Of a stretch of DNA of 64,000 nt, positions 54,654 to 63,890 are shown piece after piece. The position numbers and the translations under genes were made by a program. Below the pieces are notes generated by a model. It was given only the letters and a program-made list of their open reading frames with translations, was not told where the DNA came from and searched no databases. The first letter of the stretch is position 1. Each line of letters begins with the position of its first letter. Source of the stretch: Acetobacterium woodii (GTDB taxonomy: Bacteria; Bacillota; Clostridia; Eubacteriales; Eubacteriaceae); NCBI GenBank assembly GCA_016213825.1, contig JACQZP010000026.1:519240-583239 (forward strand), in the 5' to 3' direction.

Positions 54654-55847
54654 GTGACAAATATAATAATTAAAAAGTTAATCACTAATTATGAAAATAT
54701 CGGCAATTCAAGGGTCCGTGAGAACTACGGGAAATTTGCCAGTATTATGGGGATCATATCAAATCTACTGCTATTTATCATCAAAATTATAGTTGGCTTA
54801 CTATTTAACAGTATTTCTATCACTGCCGATGCGGTTAATAATCTATCTGATTCTGGCTCGTCCCTGGTTACCTTATTGGGCTTTAAGCTTTCCGGGAAAC
54901 CTGCGGATGCCGATCATCCCTTTGGCCACCAGCGAATGGAGTATATTTCGGGTCTGGTCGTTTCGTTTATTATTCTGTTCCTGGGGCTGCAGTTAATTCA
55001 GAGTTCCTTTGAAAAAATACTCTATCCCGAATTACCTCAGTTCAGCATGATAACCGTGGTGGTTTTGATCATTGCGATTTTAATCAAGCTCTGGCAATGT
55101 TTGTTTTATCGAAAAATCGGCAAAACCATTAATTCACTGACATTGTTGGCAACCTCAATTGACAGTCGCAACGATATCATCGCGACCTCGGCCGTGCTGG
55201 TGGCGACCATTGTTACCTACTTGACCGGATTTGATTTGGATGGTTACATGGGTGTGGTCGTGGCCATATTTATCATTATCAGCGGCATCAATCTGGTTCG
55301 TGAAACCATCAGTCCATTGCTGGGAACCGCCCCACCTAAGGAACTTGTGGATCAGATTTATAAAAAAATTCTTAGCTATGAACATATCATCGGACTTCAC
55401 GATCTAATGATCCATACCTATGGTGAAACTAAAACCTATGCCTCGGTTCACTGTGAGGTGCCGGCAGAATTAAACTGCCTGATCAGTCACAGTGTCATCG
55501 ATAAAATTGAACGGGATTTCCTGAAAGACCTGGATATCCATCTGATTATTCATCTGGATCCGGTTATTACCAACGATGAAAAAACCAACGAGTTAAAAGA
55601 AAAGACGAAACAGACCATTGCATCAATTTCACCGGACCTTCACATCCATGATTTTCGGGTGGTTTGGGGATTCGACCACTCCAAGCTGATTTTTGATGTG
55701 GGTGTTCCCTTTGATGTGGAGTGGAGTGATGAAGAGCTGACCATTATGATATCCAATGAAATTTACAAAATTAATCCAACCTACCACGCGGTTATCACCA
55801 TTGATTACAATCACTACGTGCCCAATGAGGATGAGTTTTGTGTTTAA
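54654..55847 (+). CDS. CDF-family cation diffusion facilitator (MMT1-like)
   Basis: A 397-residue metal/proton antiporter. It has six predicted helices in the first 220 residues, with DAVNNLSD (DxxxD) on helix 2 and DSRNDIIAT (DxxxD) on helix 5, the transport-site residues of Fe/Mn-type members. HPFGHQRMEYISGL lies between. The C-terminal cytosolic dimerisation domain (from about 225) is followed by an additional 90 residues repeating a similar fold. The start is GTG with GAGAGAGGT upstream. The metal is probably Mn or Fe, from motif type only. Confidence 0.87.
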   Translation: MTNIIIKKLITNYENIGNSRVRENYGKFASIMGIISNLLLFIIKIIVGLLFNSISITADAVNNLSDSGSSLVTLLGFKLSGKPADADHPFGHQRMEYISGLVVSFIILFLGLQLIQSSFEKILYPELPQFSMITVVVLIIAILIKLWQCLFYRKIGKTINSLTLLATSIDSRNDIIATSAVLVATIVTYLTGFDLDGYMGVVVAIFIIISGINLVRETISPLLGTAPPKELVDQIYKKILSYEHIIGLHDLMIHTYGETKTYASVHCEVPAELNCLISHSVIDKIERDFLKDLDIHLIIHLDPVITNDEKTNELKEKTKQTIASISPDLHIHDFRVVWGFDHSKLIFDVGVPFDVEWSDEELTIMISNEIYKINPTYHAVITIDYNHYVPNEDEFCV

Positions 55848-55945
55848 ATAATAAAACTGATTTTGCAGTTAACTTAAATAAAATCAAACTTTACTAACAG
55901 CAACCTTTAATAAATTTAGTCAGATCTTAGGAGAAACAAAATAGC

Positions 55946-57364
55946 ATGAGCAAGAAAAAAACAGCTAAAAGAATCATCAACAATATGCCAAAAACATTTC
56001 GAATATTCACCTTCGGATGCCAAATGAATGAAAATGACTCGGAAAAAATATCCGGGATGTTAAAAGCCCTTGGTTATGTGGAAGAGCAAGACGTCACCAA
56101 AGTCGGCTTGGTTATTCTCAACACCTGCTCAGTCCGGGAAAACGCCGATGAACGGGTCTTTGGCAACATCGGCGCTTATAAAACCGTCAAGAAAACAAAT
56201 CCTGATTTAATTCTGGCGGTCTGTGGCTGTATGATGCAGCAACCGGAAATCGTCAATCAGATTGTGACCAAATATCCCCAGGTGGATCTGGTTTTCGGAA
56301 CCCATAATCTGCACCAATTTCCGGAGTTACTTAATAACTACATGGTCAACGGCAAACGGCTGGTCGAAGTCTGGGAGGATTCGGATACCATTGTGGAAGA
56401 CTTACCGGTGGATCGCAAGTATCCTTTTAAAGGCTTTGTAACGATTATGAATGGCTGTAACAACTTCTGCACCTACTGTATTGTACCCTATACCCGGGGT
56501 CGGGAAGTCAGCCGTCAGCCGGATAAAATTGCCGAGGAAGTGAGAGCGCTAGTGGCCGACGGCTGTGTGGAAGTAACTTTATTAGGGCAGAACGTTAATT
56601 CCTACGGTAATGATCTGGGCGACGCGGTCAGCTTTGCCAAGCTCTTAAGAAAACTCAATACCATTGATAACCTCAAGCGGATCCGTTTTATGACGTCCCA
56701 TCCTAAAGACCTCACCGATGAGGTAATTGAAGCCATTGCAGAATGCGACAAGGTTTGCAACTATATCCATTTGCCGATCCAATCCGGCAGTACTCGAGTC
56801 TTAAAAGCGATGAACCGAAAATATACTCAGGAGGATATTCTGGCTCGGGTCAAGGCGGCTCGGGATAAGATCCCCGGGGTGGCCATTACCACTGATATTA
56901 TTGTCGGTTTTCCCGGCGAAACTGAAGCAGATTTTCTGGAAACCTTAAAAGTGATTGAGCTGTGCAAATTTGATTCGGCTTTTACCTTTTTATATTCCAT
57001 CCGCACTGGCACCCCGGCGGCCACCATGGCAGACCAGATCCCGGACGAGGTTAAACATGACCGGATTAACCGCTGCCTGGAAGTGCTCCATCGCATCAGC
57101 CACGATATTAATCAGACCTATCTGGATCAGGTAGTGGAAGTACTGGTGGAAGAAACCAGCCGTAATAATCCTGACCGGTTGGCTGGCCGAACCCGTACCA
57201 GCAAACTGGTCAATTTTCCCGGCGCTCCAGCCGATATTGGTAAACAGGTGATGGTCAAGATCACCGCTGCTAAAACCTTTAGTCTGGATGGCGAAAAAAT
57301 CGAACAGGAGGACACCCATGGCGCAGTTAACACCCATGATGACCCAATACCTGCAAATTCATGA
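55946..57364 (+). CDS. miaB: tRNA-2-methylthio-N6-isopentenyladenosine synthase
   Basis: Radical SAM methylthiotransferase acting on i6A37 of tRNA. It has 472 residues. The N-terminal UPF0004 domain supplies cysteines for one cluster (FGCQMNENDSE, NTCSVRENA and VCGCMMQ). The radical SAM motif is NGCNNFCTYCIVPYTRGRE, and a TRAM domain ends the protein. The ribosome site TTAGGAG precedes ATG. The last 47 bases overlap the mutS start in another frame, giving MiaB a short extra tail (DTHGAVNTHDDPIPANS). Confidence 0.95.
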   Translation: MSKKKTAKRIINNMPKTFRIFTFGCQMNENDSEKISGMLKALGYVEEQDVTKVGLVILNTCSVRENADERVFGNIGAYKTVKKTNPDLILAVCGCMMQQPEIVNQIVTKYPQVDLVFGTHNLHQFPELLNNYMVNGKRLVEVWEDSDTIVEDLPVDRKYPFKGFVTIMNGCNNFCTYCIVPYTRGREVSRQPDKIAEEVRALVADGCVEVTLLGQNVNSYGNDLGDAVSFAKLLRKLNTIDNLKRIRFMTSHPKDLTDEVIEAIAECDKVCNYIHLPIQSGSTRVLKAMNRKYTQEDILARVKAARDKIPGVAITTDIIVGFPGETEADFLETLKVIELCKFDSAFTFLYSIRTGTPAATMADQIPDEVKHDRINRCLEVLHRISHDINQTYLDQVVEVLVEETSRNNPDRLAGRTRTSKLVNFPGAPADIGKQVMVKITAAKTFSLDGEKIEQEDTHGAVNTHDDPIPANS

Positions 57365-59966
57365 GGAGGTACCCGATGCCCTCCTCTTCTTTCGTATGGG
57401 CGACTTTTATGAAATGTTTTTTGATGATGCCCTGACGGCCTCTCGGGAGCTAGAAATTGCCCTGACCGGCCGGGATTGCGGCTTGGAAGAACGGGCTCCG
57501 ATGTGCGGCGTACCCCATCATGCGGCTCAGAATTACATCACCCGTCTGGTTGAAAAAGGCTACAAGGTCGCCATCTGTGAGCAGATGGAAGACCCCAAGG
57601 AAGCCAAGGGGATCGTCCGGCGGGAAATTATCCGGGTGATCTCACCGGGAACCATTTCCGAAGGTAAGTTACTGGAATCCAAGAAGAATAATTATCTGAT
57701 GGCCCTGTTTCTGGAAAACAATACCCTGGGGATTGCCAGTCTGGATGTGTCCACCGGTGATTTTTATGTGACCCAGATTGAAGCAAAAACCCGGGAACAA
57801 TGGCTGTCCCAACTGTCCGATGAAATTGGCCGACTCTTGCCTGCCGAAGTAATCCTTAATCCGGCGCTGTTTAAAGATACCCAGGCGTTGGGACTGATCG
57901 AAAACCGTTTTGGAATTCTGGCCAGTCTCTATCCGGAAAAATATTTTAATGTTAAACACGGCAGCAAACGGATCGTAGATCAGTTTAAGGTCTTCGCCCT
58001 GGGCGCTCTGGATCTGGAGCGCCGGGATCACGCCATCGCAGCTGCCGGAGCCTTGCTGCTTTATCTGGATGAAACTCAGAAACGGGCCCTGACCCATATC
58101 AAAACGATCCGCTATTATAACAGCAAAGACTACATGGTGCTGGATTTATCGACCCGGCGTAATCTGGAACTGACCCAAACCCTACGGACCCTGGAAAAAA
58201 AGGGCAGTTTGCTGGGCGTGCTGGATAAAACCGTCACTGCCATGGGCGGTCGAACCCTGCGCCGCTGGGTGGAAGCCCCGCTTTTAAACACGGAAAGCAT
58301 TCTGGAACGGCAAGACTGTGTAACCGCTTTTTACAGCAATTCTGCCCATCTGCCCAGTTTTAAAACGATCATGACCCGGGTCTATGACCTGGAACGGCTC
58401 TGCGGCAAACTGGCCTTTGGCACCATTAATCCCAAGGATCTATTGGCCCTGAAGCAGTCGTTGGGGGCGCTCCCATTGATTACCGATTTTGTCGAGCAGC
58501 TGGGTTCAGACAAACTGAAGGTTCTCTTTGACACCGACGATTTGCTGCATGACATCTGGGAGCATATTGAAAAATCAATTGATGACGATGCCCCGATGGT
58601 GCTCAAAGACGGCCATATCATCAAAACCGGTTATCATCCGGAGATTGACGAATTCCGGGAAGCTACCGAAAAAGGTCAGGACTGGATCCGGGATCTGGAA
58701 TGCCGGGAACGGGAACGTACTGGAATAAAAAACCTGAAGGTGAAATATAACCGGATTTTTGGGTATTTTATAGAGGTAACCAAAAGTAATTTTGGCCAGG
58801 TGCCGGAGGATTATATCCGCAAGCAAACCCTGGCCAACGCCGAAAGGTATTTCACTCCGGAACTCAAAGAGATGGAAAATAAAATTCTGGGCGCCCAGGA
58901 AGGGCTGCTGCGCTGTGAAACCCAGGTGTTTCAGGAAATTCGCGACAGCCTGCTGGAACAGATTCCCAGAATTCAGCAGAAAGCTCGGGAAGTGGCCGAA
59001 CTGGACGCCATTTATTCATTGGCCACCGTGGCCCTTCAGAATCAGTACGTCTGCCCGGAAATAACCGATGATCAGACCTTGACAATAACAAACGGCCGCC
59101 ATCCGGTGGTGGAAGACATGATTGGCACCAATCATTTCATTGGCAATGATTGTCTGCTTAATCAGGATGAGCAGCGGATGCTGATTATCACCGGTCCAAA
59201 CATGGCTGGGAAGTCGACCTTTATTCGGCAGGTGGCGATTATTACCCTGATGGCTCAAATCGGCGCCTTCGTGCCAGCCGATTCAGCAACGATCGGCGTG
59301 GTCGATCGGATTTTCACCCGGGTCGGAGCCAGCGATGATCTGGCCAGCGGTCAAAGCACCTTTATGGTGGAAATGACTGAGGTGGCCAATATCTTAAAAA
59401 ACGCCACCAACCGCAGTCTGGTGATTTTGGACGAAATCGGCCGGGGCACCTCCACCTTCGACGGCATCAGCATTGCCTGGGCGGTGGTGGAGTATCTCCA
59501 TAACGACGACAGCATCGGTGCCAAGACGCTGTTTGCCACCCATTATCATGAACTGACCGAACTGGAGACATTAAAACCCGGGATTAAAAATTACAGTATC
59601 CGCTTAAAAGATACCCCTGACGGGGTTATTTTCCTAAGAAAAATTATCCCCGGCCCGGCCGACCAGAGCTATGGGATTGAGGTCGCCAAGCTGGCTGGTT
59701 TCCCGGTTGGCGTCACCAAACGGGCCCAGGAAATTCTGGGGCATCTGGAATCCGGCGAGGATACTTACCGGCAGGAGCTGCTGGTCAAAGAACCACCAGT
59801 TTTATCTGGCGGAAAAGGCGCACAGCTTAATTTTTTTGATGTAGCTAAAAACATGACCGCCGAAGAAGAAGCGGCCCTGGGGACGATCCGGGAATTGAAA
59901 ATTGACGAAATGAGTCCAATCGAAGTAATGAATGTGATCTATCAATTAAGAAAAACGATAAGGTGA
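57318..59966 (+). CDS. mutS: DNA mismatch repair protein MutS
   Basis: Mismatch-recognition ATPase of 882 residues. The mismatch-wedge motif is MGDFYEMF (Phe30, Glu32). The ATPase has GPNMAGKSTFIRQVA (Walker A), LDEIGRGTSTFDG (Walker B and D loop) and ATHYHEL. The C-terminal ELKIDEMSPIEVMNVIYQLRK is the helix-turn-helix dimerisation end. ATG 57318 follows CAGGAGGACACCC inside miaB; upstream frame extension is not supported. mutL, commonly next, is absent; rnr follows. Confidence 0.96.
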   Translation: MAQLTPMMTQYLQIHEEVPDALLFFRMGDFYEMFFDDALTASRELEIALTGRDCGLEERAPMCGVPHHAAQNYITRLVEKGYKVAICEQMEDPKEAKGIVRREIIRVISPGTISEGKLLESKKNNYLMALFLENNTLGIASLDVSTGDFYVTQIEAKTREQWLSQLSDEIGRLLPAEVILNPALFKDTQALGLIENRFGILASLYPEKYFNVKHGSKRIVDQFKVFALGALDLERRDHAIAAAGALLLYLDETQKRALTHIKTIRYYNSKDYMVLDLSTRRNLELTQTLRTLEKKGSLLGVLDKTVTAMGGRTLRRWVEAPLLNTESILERQDCVTAFYSNSAHLPSFKTIMTRVYDLERLCGKLAFGTINPKDLLALKQSLGALPLITDFVEQLGSDKLKVLFDTDDLLHDIWEHIEKSIDDDAPMVLKDGHIIKTGYHPEIDEFREATEKGQDWIRDLECRERERTGIKNLKVKYNRIFGYFIEVTKSNFGQVPEDYIRKQTLANAERYFTPELKEMENKILGAQEGLLRCETQVFQEIRDSLLEQIPRIQQKAREVAELDAIYSLATVALQNQYVCPEITDDQTLTITNGRHPVVEDMIGTNHFIGNDCLLNQDEQRMLIITGPNMAGKSTFIRQVAIITLMAQIGAFVPADSATIGVVDRIFTRVGASDDLASGQSTFMVEMTEVANILKNATNRSLVILDEIGRGTSTFDGISIAWAVVEYLHNDDSIGAKTLFATHYHELTELETLKPGIKNYSIRLKDTPDGVIFLRKIIPGPADQSYGIEVAKLAGFPVGVTKRAQEILGHLESGEDTYRQELLVKEPPVLSGGKGAQLNFFDVAKNMTAEEEAALGTIRELKIDEMSPIEVMNVIYQLRKTIR

Positions 59967-59977
59967 TAGGGGAATCT

Positions 59978-62152
59978 ATGAAAACCAAAGAGTGTAAACA
60001 AATCGTCAAGCGATTGATGAAGGAACGACTATACCAGCAAATGACCTTTGATCAATTGGCAGCCTTTATGGATCTTTCCAAAAAGAAAGATCGGCAAATG
60101 CTGACCCACGTGCTTAAAGAGCTTAATCTTAAACCCAATGACAGCAAAGAACGAAAAAAGACAGAAAAAGATCGACATGATCAAGATAAGGGCCAGACGA
60201 AGCGAAATAAAATTGCCGACGATTCGCCCAAAATAGAAGGGGTTCTCAGAGGCAACCAACGTGGCTTCGGTTTTGTCATCCCTGACTACAGTATTTTCTC
60301 AGAAGATATCTATATCCATGAAAAAAACCTCTATGGCGCCCTGGATATGGATAAGGTCAGTGTCCGCATTACATCTGAGCCGGGCGACAAACGGCCAGAG
60401 GGTGAAGTCGTTGAAATCATTGAGCGGGGTCATAAAAAAATTATTGGCCGCTATGAAAAGGGGAAGGGCTTTGGCTTTGTTATACCCGATAACGATCGGC
60501 TCTGCAAGGATATTTTTATCCCGGAACGCCACAGCCATCAGGCGATCACCGGCGATAAGGTTGTCACTGAAATTCTCACCTGGTCGGATCGGGGGAAGAA
60601 CCCGGAGGGGGCGATTGTCGAAATATTGGGAAACGAAGCCGAACCCGGCATTGATATTCTCTCTGTTTTAAAAGAATATGATATCCCCATGGAATTTTCA
60701 GCAATTGTTGAACAGGCAGCTGATCAGTTATCCGATAAAATTTCGGATTTAGAACTGGAAAAGCGCAAAGATCTGCGAAATGAAATTATTTTCACCATCG
60801 ACGGCGACGATGCCAAGGATTATGATGACGCGGTTTCAATCCGCAAAAAAGACAACGGCAACTTTGTGCTGGGGGTCCATATTGCGGATGTCAGCCATTA
60901 TGTCAAACAGGGCGATGCCATCGATGAATCGGCTTTGGAACGGGGCACCAGTGTCTATGTGGTGGATCGGGTGGTACCGATGTTGCCGTTTAAGCTTTCA
61001 AACGATGTCTGCAGTCTGGTGCCAGATAAAGACCGGCTGACCTTCTCTTGTGAAATGGAGATCAACCCAAAGGGCCAGGTGGTGGATTACAGCATTTTTA
61101 AATCAGTGATCCGATCAAAATCCCGGATGACCTACCGTCTGGTGGCAGAGCTGTTAGCGGGCACCGGAGATCAGCCCAACCGACTGGAACCTTTTAGGGA
61201 AGAGCTGACCTTAATGGATGAATTGCATGAGATTTTGCGGGTCAAACGCCGACTCAATCGGGGGGCCATTAATTTTGATTTTCCCGAAGCCAAGATTTAT
61301 TTAGACAAAACCGGTTTTCCCGATAGAATTACCATCGATGAACGGTTAATCTCCCATCGGATCATTGAAGAATTCATGCTGGTCTGTAATGAAACCATTG
61401 CCGAACATGTTTCCAAGCTGGATGCGCCATTTATTTTCAGAAACCATCCGGAACCTCATCCTGAAAAGCTGACCGCCTTTCGTACCTTTATCAATCGCTA
61501 TGGCTTTAAGCTGGGTAAAAATGACGATCAAGTGCCCTCCGGTGAAGACTTCCAGCAATTGGTGGAAGACATTAAAGGCAAAAATGAAGAACGGGTTATT
61601 ACGCTGCTGATGCTCCGGACCATGCAACAGGCCGTTTATGAAGGTCATAATCTGGGTCATTATGCTTTGGGCGCCAGTTTCTATACCCATTTCACCTCAC
61701 CGATTCGGCGCTACCCGGATCTTTTTGTCCATCGCTATCTGGCCAAGGCAATTTTTGGCAAAATCAATAAACGCTCCCTGGAGTATTTACAGAAAAATAT
61801 CGAGAGCATTGCCAGCCATGCCTCTGAAACAGAGCGTCGGGCTGAAAACATCGAGCGGGAAATTACCAAGCTGAAGATGACCGAATATATGACCCGGCAT
61901 ATCGGTGAAGAATTTGTGGGCCGAATCAGCGGCGTGACCTCCTTCGGATTCTTTGTGGAGCTGGAAAACACCATTGAAGGGTTAGTAAGGCTTCAGGATC
62001 TGAAGGACGATTATTATAATTATGACCCGGATCTGCATCAGCATATTGGCGAACATCGGGGCAAGATCTATCGGCTGGGCCAGGAAATTAAGATCAAAGT
62101 TGCAAAGGCTGACGTGAATGCGAAACAAATTGATTTTGAACCTATTGTTTAA
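59978..62152 (+). CDS. rnr: Ribonuclease R
   Basis: Processive 3'-5' exoribonuclease, 724 residues. The N-terminal winged helix and a basic linker (about 45-85) are followed by two cold-shock domains (RGNQRGFGFVIPDYSIFSEDIYI and EKGKGFGFVIPDNDRLCKDIFI). The RNB domain has the catalytic-site run FTIDGDDAKDYDDAVSI and HFTSPIRRYPDLFVHR, and the S1 domain is at FVGRISGVTSFGFFVELENTIEGLV. ATG 59978 has AGGGG upstream; a GTG at 59963 overlaps the mutS stop but lacks a ribosome site. RNase R acts with tmRNA-SmpB in trans-translation, matching the downstream genes. Confidence 0.95.
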   Translation: MKTKECKQIVKRLMKERLYQQMTFDQLAAFMDLSKKKDRQMLTHVLKELNLKPNDSKERKKTEKDRHDQDKGQTKRNKIADDSPKIEGVLRGNQRGFGFVIPDYSIFSEDIYIHEKNLYGALDMDKVSVRITSEPGDKRPEGEVVEIIERGHKKIIGRYEKGKGFGFVIPDNDRLCKDIFIPERHSHQAITGDKVVTEILTWSDRGKNPEGAIVEILGNEAEPGIDILSVLKEYDIPMEFSAIVEQAADQLSDKISDLELEKRKDLRNEIIFTIDGDDAKDYDDAVSIRKKDNGNFVLGVHIADVSHYVKQGDAIDESALERGTSVYVVDRVVPMLPFKLSNDVCSLVPDKDRLTFSCEMEINPKGQVVDYSIFKSVIRSKSRMTYRLVAELLAGTGDQPNRLEPFREELTLMDELHEILRVKRRLNRGAINFDFPEAKIYLDKTGFPDRITIDERLISHRIIEEFMLVCNETIAEHVSKLDAPFIFRNHPEPHPEKLTAFRTFINRYGFKLGKNDDQVPSGEDFQQLVEDIKGKNEERVITLLMLRTMQQAVYEGHNLGHYALGASFYTHFTSPIRRYPDLFVHRYLAKAIFGKINKRSLEYLQKNIESIASHASETERRAENIEREITKLKMTEYMTRHIGEEFVGRISGVTSFGFFVELENTIEGLVRLQDLKDDYYNYDPDLHQHIGEHRGKIYRLGQEIKIKVAKADVNAKQIDFEPIV

Positions 62153-62173
62153 TTAAGAAAACCATGTTATAAT
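62145..62173 (+). promoter_or_regulatory. Promoter of smpB
   Basis: TTGTTT and TATAAT are separated by 17 bases. The -35 lies in the last codons of rnr, so smpB can be transcribed independently. Confidence 0.7.
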
Positions 62174-62205
62174 ATGATGCTAGAGAAGAAACAGAGGAGT
62201 TGCGC

Positions 62206-62664
62206 ATGGGAGAAAATATTAAAATTGTGGCCAAAAACAGAAAAGCACGTCATGATTTTACCATCGAAGATACCTATGAGGTGGGTCTGGTCTTATCCGG
62301 GACGGAAGTGAAATCCATCCGGGGCGGAAAAGTCAGCCTGAAGGAAAGTTTTGCCGATATTCACAATGGCGAAATTTTCGTTTATCAGATGCATATTGAT
62401 CCTTATGAGCAGGGGAATATTTACAATAAAGACCCTTTGCGCATCCGTAAGCTACTGCTGCATAAACAGCAGATCCGAAAACTGATCGGGCTGAAGCAGC
62501 GGGAAGGCTACACTCTGGTACCACTGACCCTTTACTTTAAGGATGGCCGGGTAAAAATGGAACTGGCGCTGGCCAAAGGTAAGAAGCTTTATGATAAGCG
62601 TCATGCCATTGCCGAGCGGGATTCAGACCGACGGATTCAAAAAAGCATGCGGCACAGTGGCTAG
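62206..62664 (+). CDS. smpB: SsrA-binding protein SmpB
   Basis: RNA-binding partner of tmRNA, 152 residues. [64 protein letters not shown] and [20 protein letters not shown] are all family features. ATG 62206 is preferred, with AGGAG six bases upstream; the in-frame TTG 62200 abuts the ribosome site. The tmRNA gene starts 11 bases after the stop codon. Confidence 0.97.
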   Translation: MGENIKIVAKNRKARHDFTIEDTYEVGLVLSGTEVKSIRGGKVSLKESFADIHNGEIFVYQMHIDPYEQGNIYNKDPLRIRKLLLHKQQIRKLIGLKQREGYTLVPLTLYFKDGRVKMELALAKGKKLYDKRHAIAERDSDRRIQKSMRHSG

Positions 62665-62674
62665 TTAATTATTT

Positions 62675-63073
62675 GGGGGCGTACTGGTTTCGACGGGGGT
62701 TTTGAAGCTTGAGTAGCGAGTCGATGTTGCTGATCATCGTAAAAAGCGGCGCATAAATATAAACGCAAAAACAGAAAAAAGTTACGGGTTAGCTTTAGCA
62801 GCGTAATTCGCTCTAAAGTTTAATACTAAGACTTCGCAGCATAATTAATGCTGCACGCCTCCCATCTCAACCTGTGGTTTTGGGTTTCGGCGTTCATTGA
62901 AGCAGGGAACCGTTTTTGGTAGTGCCTCGCACCATTAACGATCAAGAGGCTGGTTCCTCTTTTTCTATGTCATTGGAGAAAGAGGGGGATGAGAAAATAA
63001 ACAATGACTGCACTCGGAGAAGCTCCTGTGAATGGATTTTCGGACAGGGGTTCGACTCCCCTCGCCTCCACCA
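62675..63073 (+). ncRNA. ssrA: Transfer-messenger RNA (tmRNA)
   Basis: Rescues stalled ribosomes. The 5' end has GGGGGCG then TACTGGTTTCGACGGGG, and the 3' end has GGACAGGGGTTCGACTCCCC then CGCCTCCACCA; the seven acceptor-stem bases pair (one G-U) and CCA is encoded. The tag reading frame runs 62765-62806: resume codon GCA, tag AKTEKSYGLALAA, then TAA, ending in the usual Leu-Ala-Ala degron. It is a single-piece tmRNA of 399 bases. Its position right after smpB is conserved. Confidence 0.97.
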
Positions 63074-63085
63074 AATTTATAAATA

Positions 63086-63128
63086 AAGCTCTGGCACCAC
63101 TTGGACAAGTGATGTTCAGAGCTTTTTT
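63086..63128 (+). terminator. Terminator after ssrA
   Basis: AAGCTCTG and CAGAGCTT arms are followed by a run of T, 12 bases after the tmRNA 3' end. Confidence 0.88.
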
Positions 63129-63293
63129 ATTTGTTCGAAATTTATTGTTGCCTGTATTTTTGTCTTTGTGACGATTACCCAACCAGGAATCTTAACGAAG
63201 TCTTTTTATTAGAAATAGTTCGTATATAATGCACACAATGAATCGACAATATGCACATTTAAAACTATCATGATGGTAGATAAGGAGGTGCTT

Positions 63294-63572
63294 ATGATGG
63301 CTACTAGTACAAATTTGAATATTCGTACCGATAAAGAGATCAAAGAAGCGGCCGAGAAAATATTTGGAGAGCTTGGTCTTAACATGACAATGGCAATCAA
63401 TATATTTCTTAGACAAGCAATCCGGGAAAATGGGATCCCTTTTGAAATGAAACTTTCTGTCCCAAATCAGGAAACGGTCGCTGCCACTGCCGAAGGTAGA
63501 AAGCTGGCCAAAGATAGCAGTGTCAAAGGTTATTCCAATATGGATGATTTGCGAGCTGTGCTGGACGAATGA
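63294..63572 (+). CDS. RelB/DinJ-family antitoxin
   Basis: A 92-residue type II antitoxin. The N-terminal ribbon-helix-helix (about 5-50) is LNIRTDKEIKEAAEKIFGELGLNMTMAINIFLRQAIRENGIPF, the classic DinJ pattern. The C-terminal half should wrap the toxin. ATG 63294 has AGGAGG five bases upstream (ATG 63297 also possible). The stop overlaps the toxin start (ATGA). The direct repeat ATGCACA at 63229 and 63251 upstream could be an operator half-site pair. The cognate toxin frame carries a stop, so the antitoxin may now lack an active partner. Confidence 0.92.
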   Translation: MMATSTNLNIRTDKEIKEAAEKIFGELGLNMTMAINIFLRQAIRENGIPFEMKLSVPNQETVAATAEGRKLAKDSSVKGYSNMDDLRAVLDE

Positions 63573-63844
63573 AATACGAAATTAAATTCACGAATCAGTT
63601 TAAAAAGGATCTTAAGCTTGCCAAGAAATAAGGTAAAGATATTGAACGGCTTTATGCTGTTATTGAAAAACTTGCCGATGAAGAACCCTTGGAACAAAAA
63701 TATCGCGATCATGATTTAAGTGGTAACTTTAAAGGATGCCGTGAATGCCATGTCGAACCCGATTGGCTTTTGATCTATGAGGTAATGGATGCTGCTTTAG
63801 TGTTAATTCTCTATCATGTAGGCAGTCATTCAACCTTGTTTTAA
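63569..63844 (+). pseudogene. YafQ-family mRNA interferase toxin interrupted by an in-frame stop
   Basis: Reading from ATG 63569, 20 codons (MKYEIKFTNQFKKDLKLAKK) are followed by TAA at 63629-63631; the same frame then stays open for 70 codons to TAA 63842. The continuation carries the YafQ catalytic pattern: YRDHDLSG (His), ECHVEPDW (His, Asp) and GSHSTLF (His). A CAA-to-TAA change is the simplest explanation. The frame is otherwise intact, so the inactivation is recent or the sequence has an error. It overlaps the antitoxin stop by four bases. Confidence 0.85.
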
Positions 63845-63890
63845 GAAAATTATAGCTGGATGACATAAATAATGCCGCAACTGTACCACA

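Noticed and set aside
63629..63631. In-frame TAA in the toxin read as a recoded sense codon
   Set aside because: Pyrrolysine in some acetogens uses TAG and selenocysteine uses TGA; TAA recoding is not known in this group, and many genes here end in TAA. A nonsense mutation or sequencing error is simpler.
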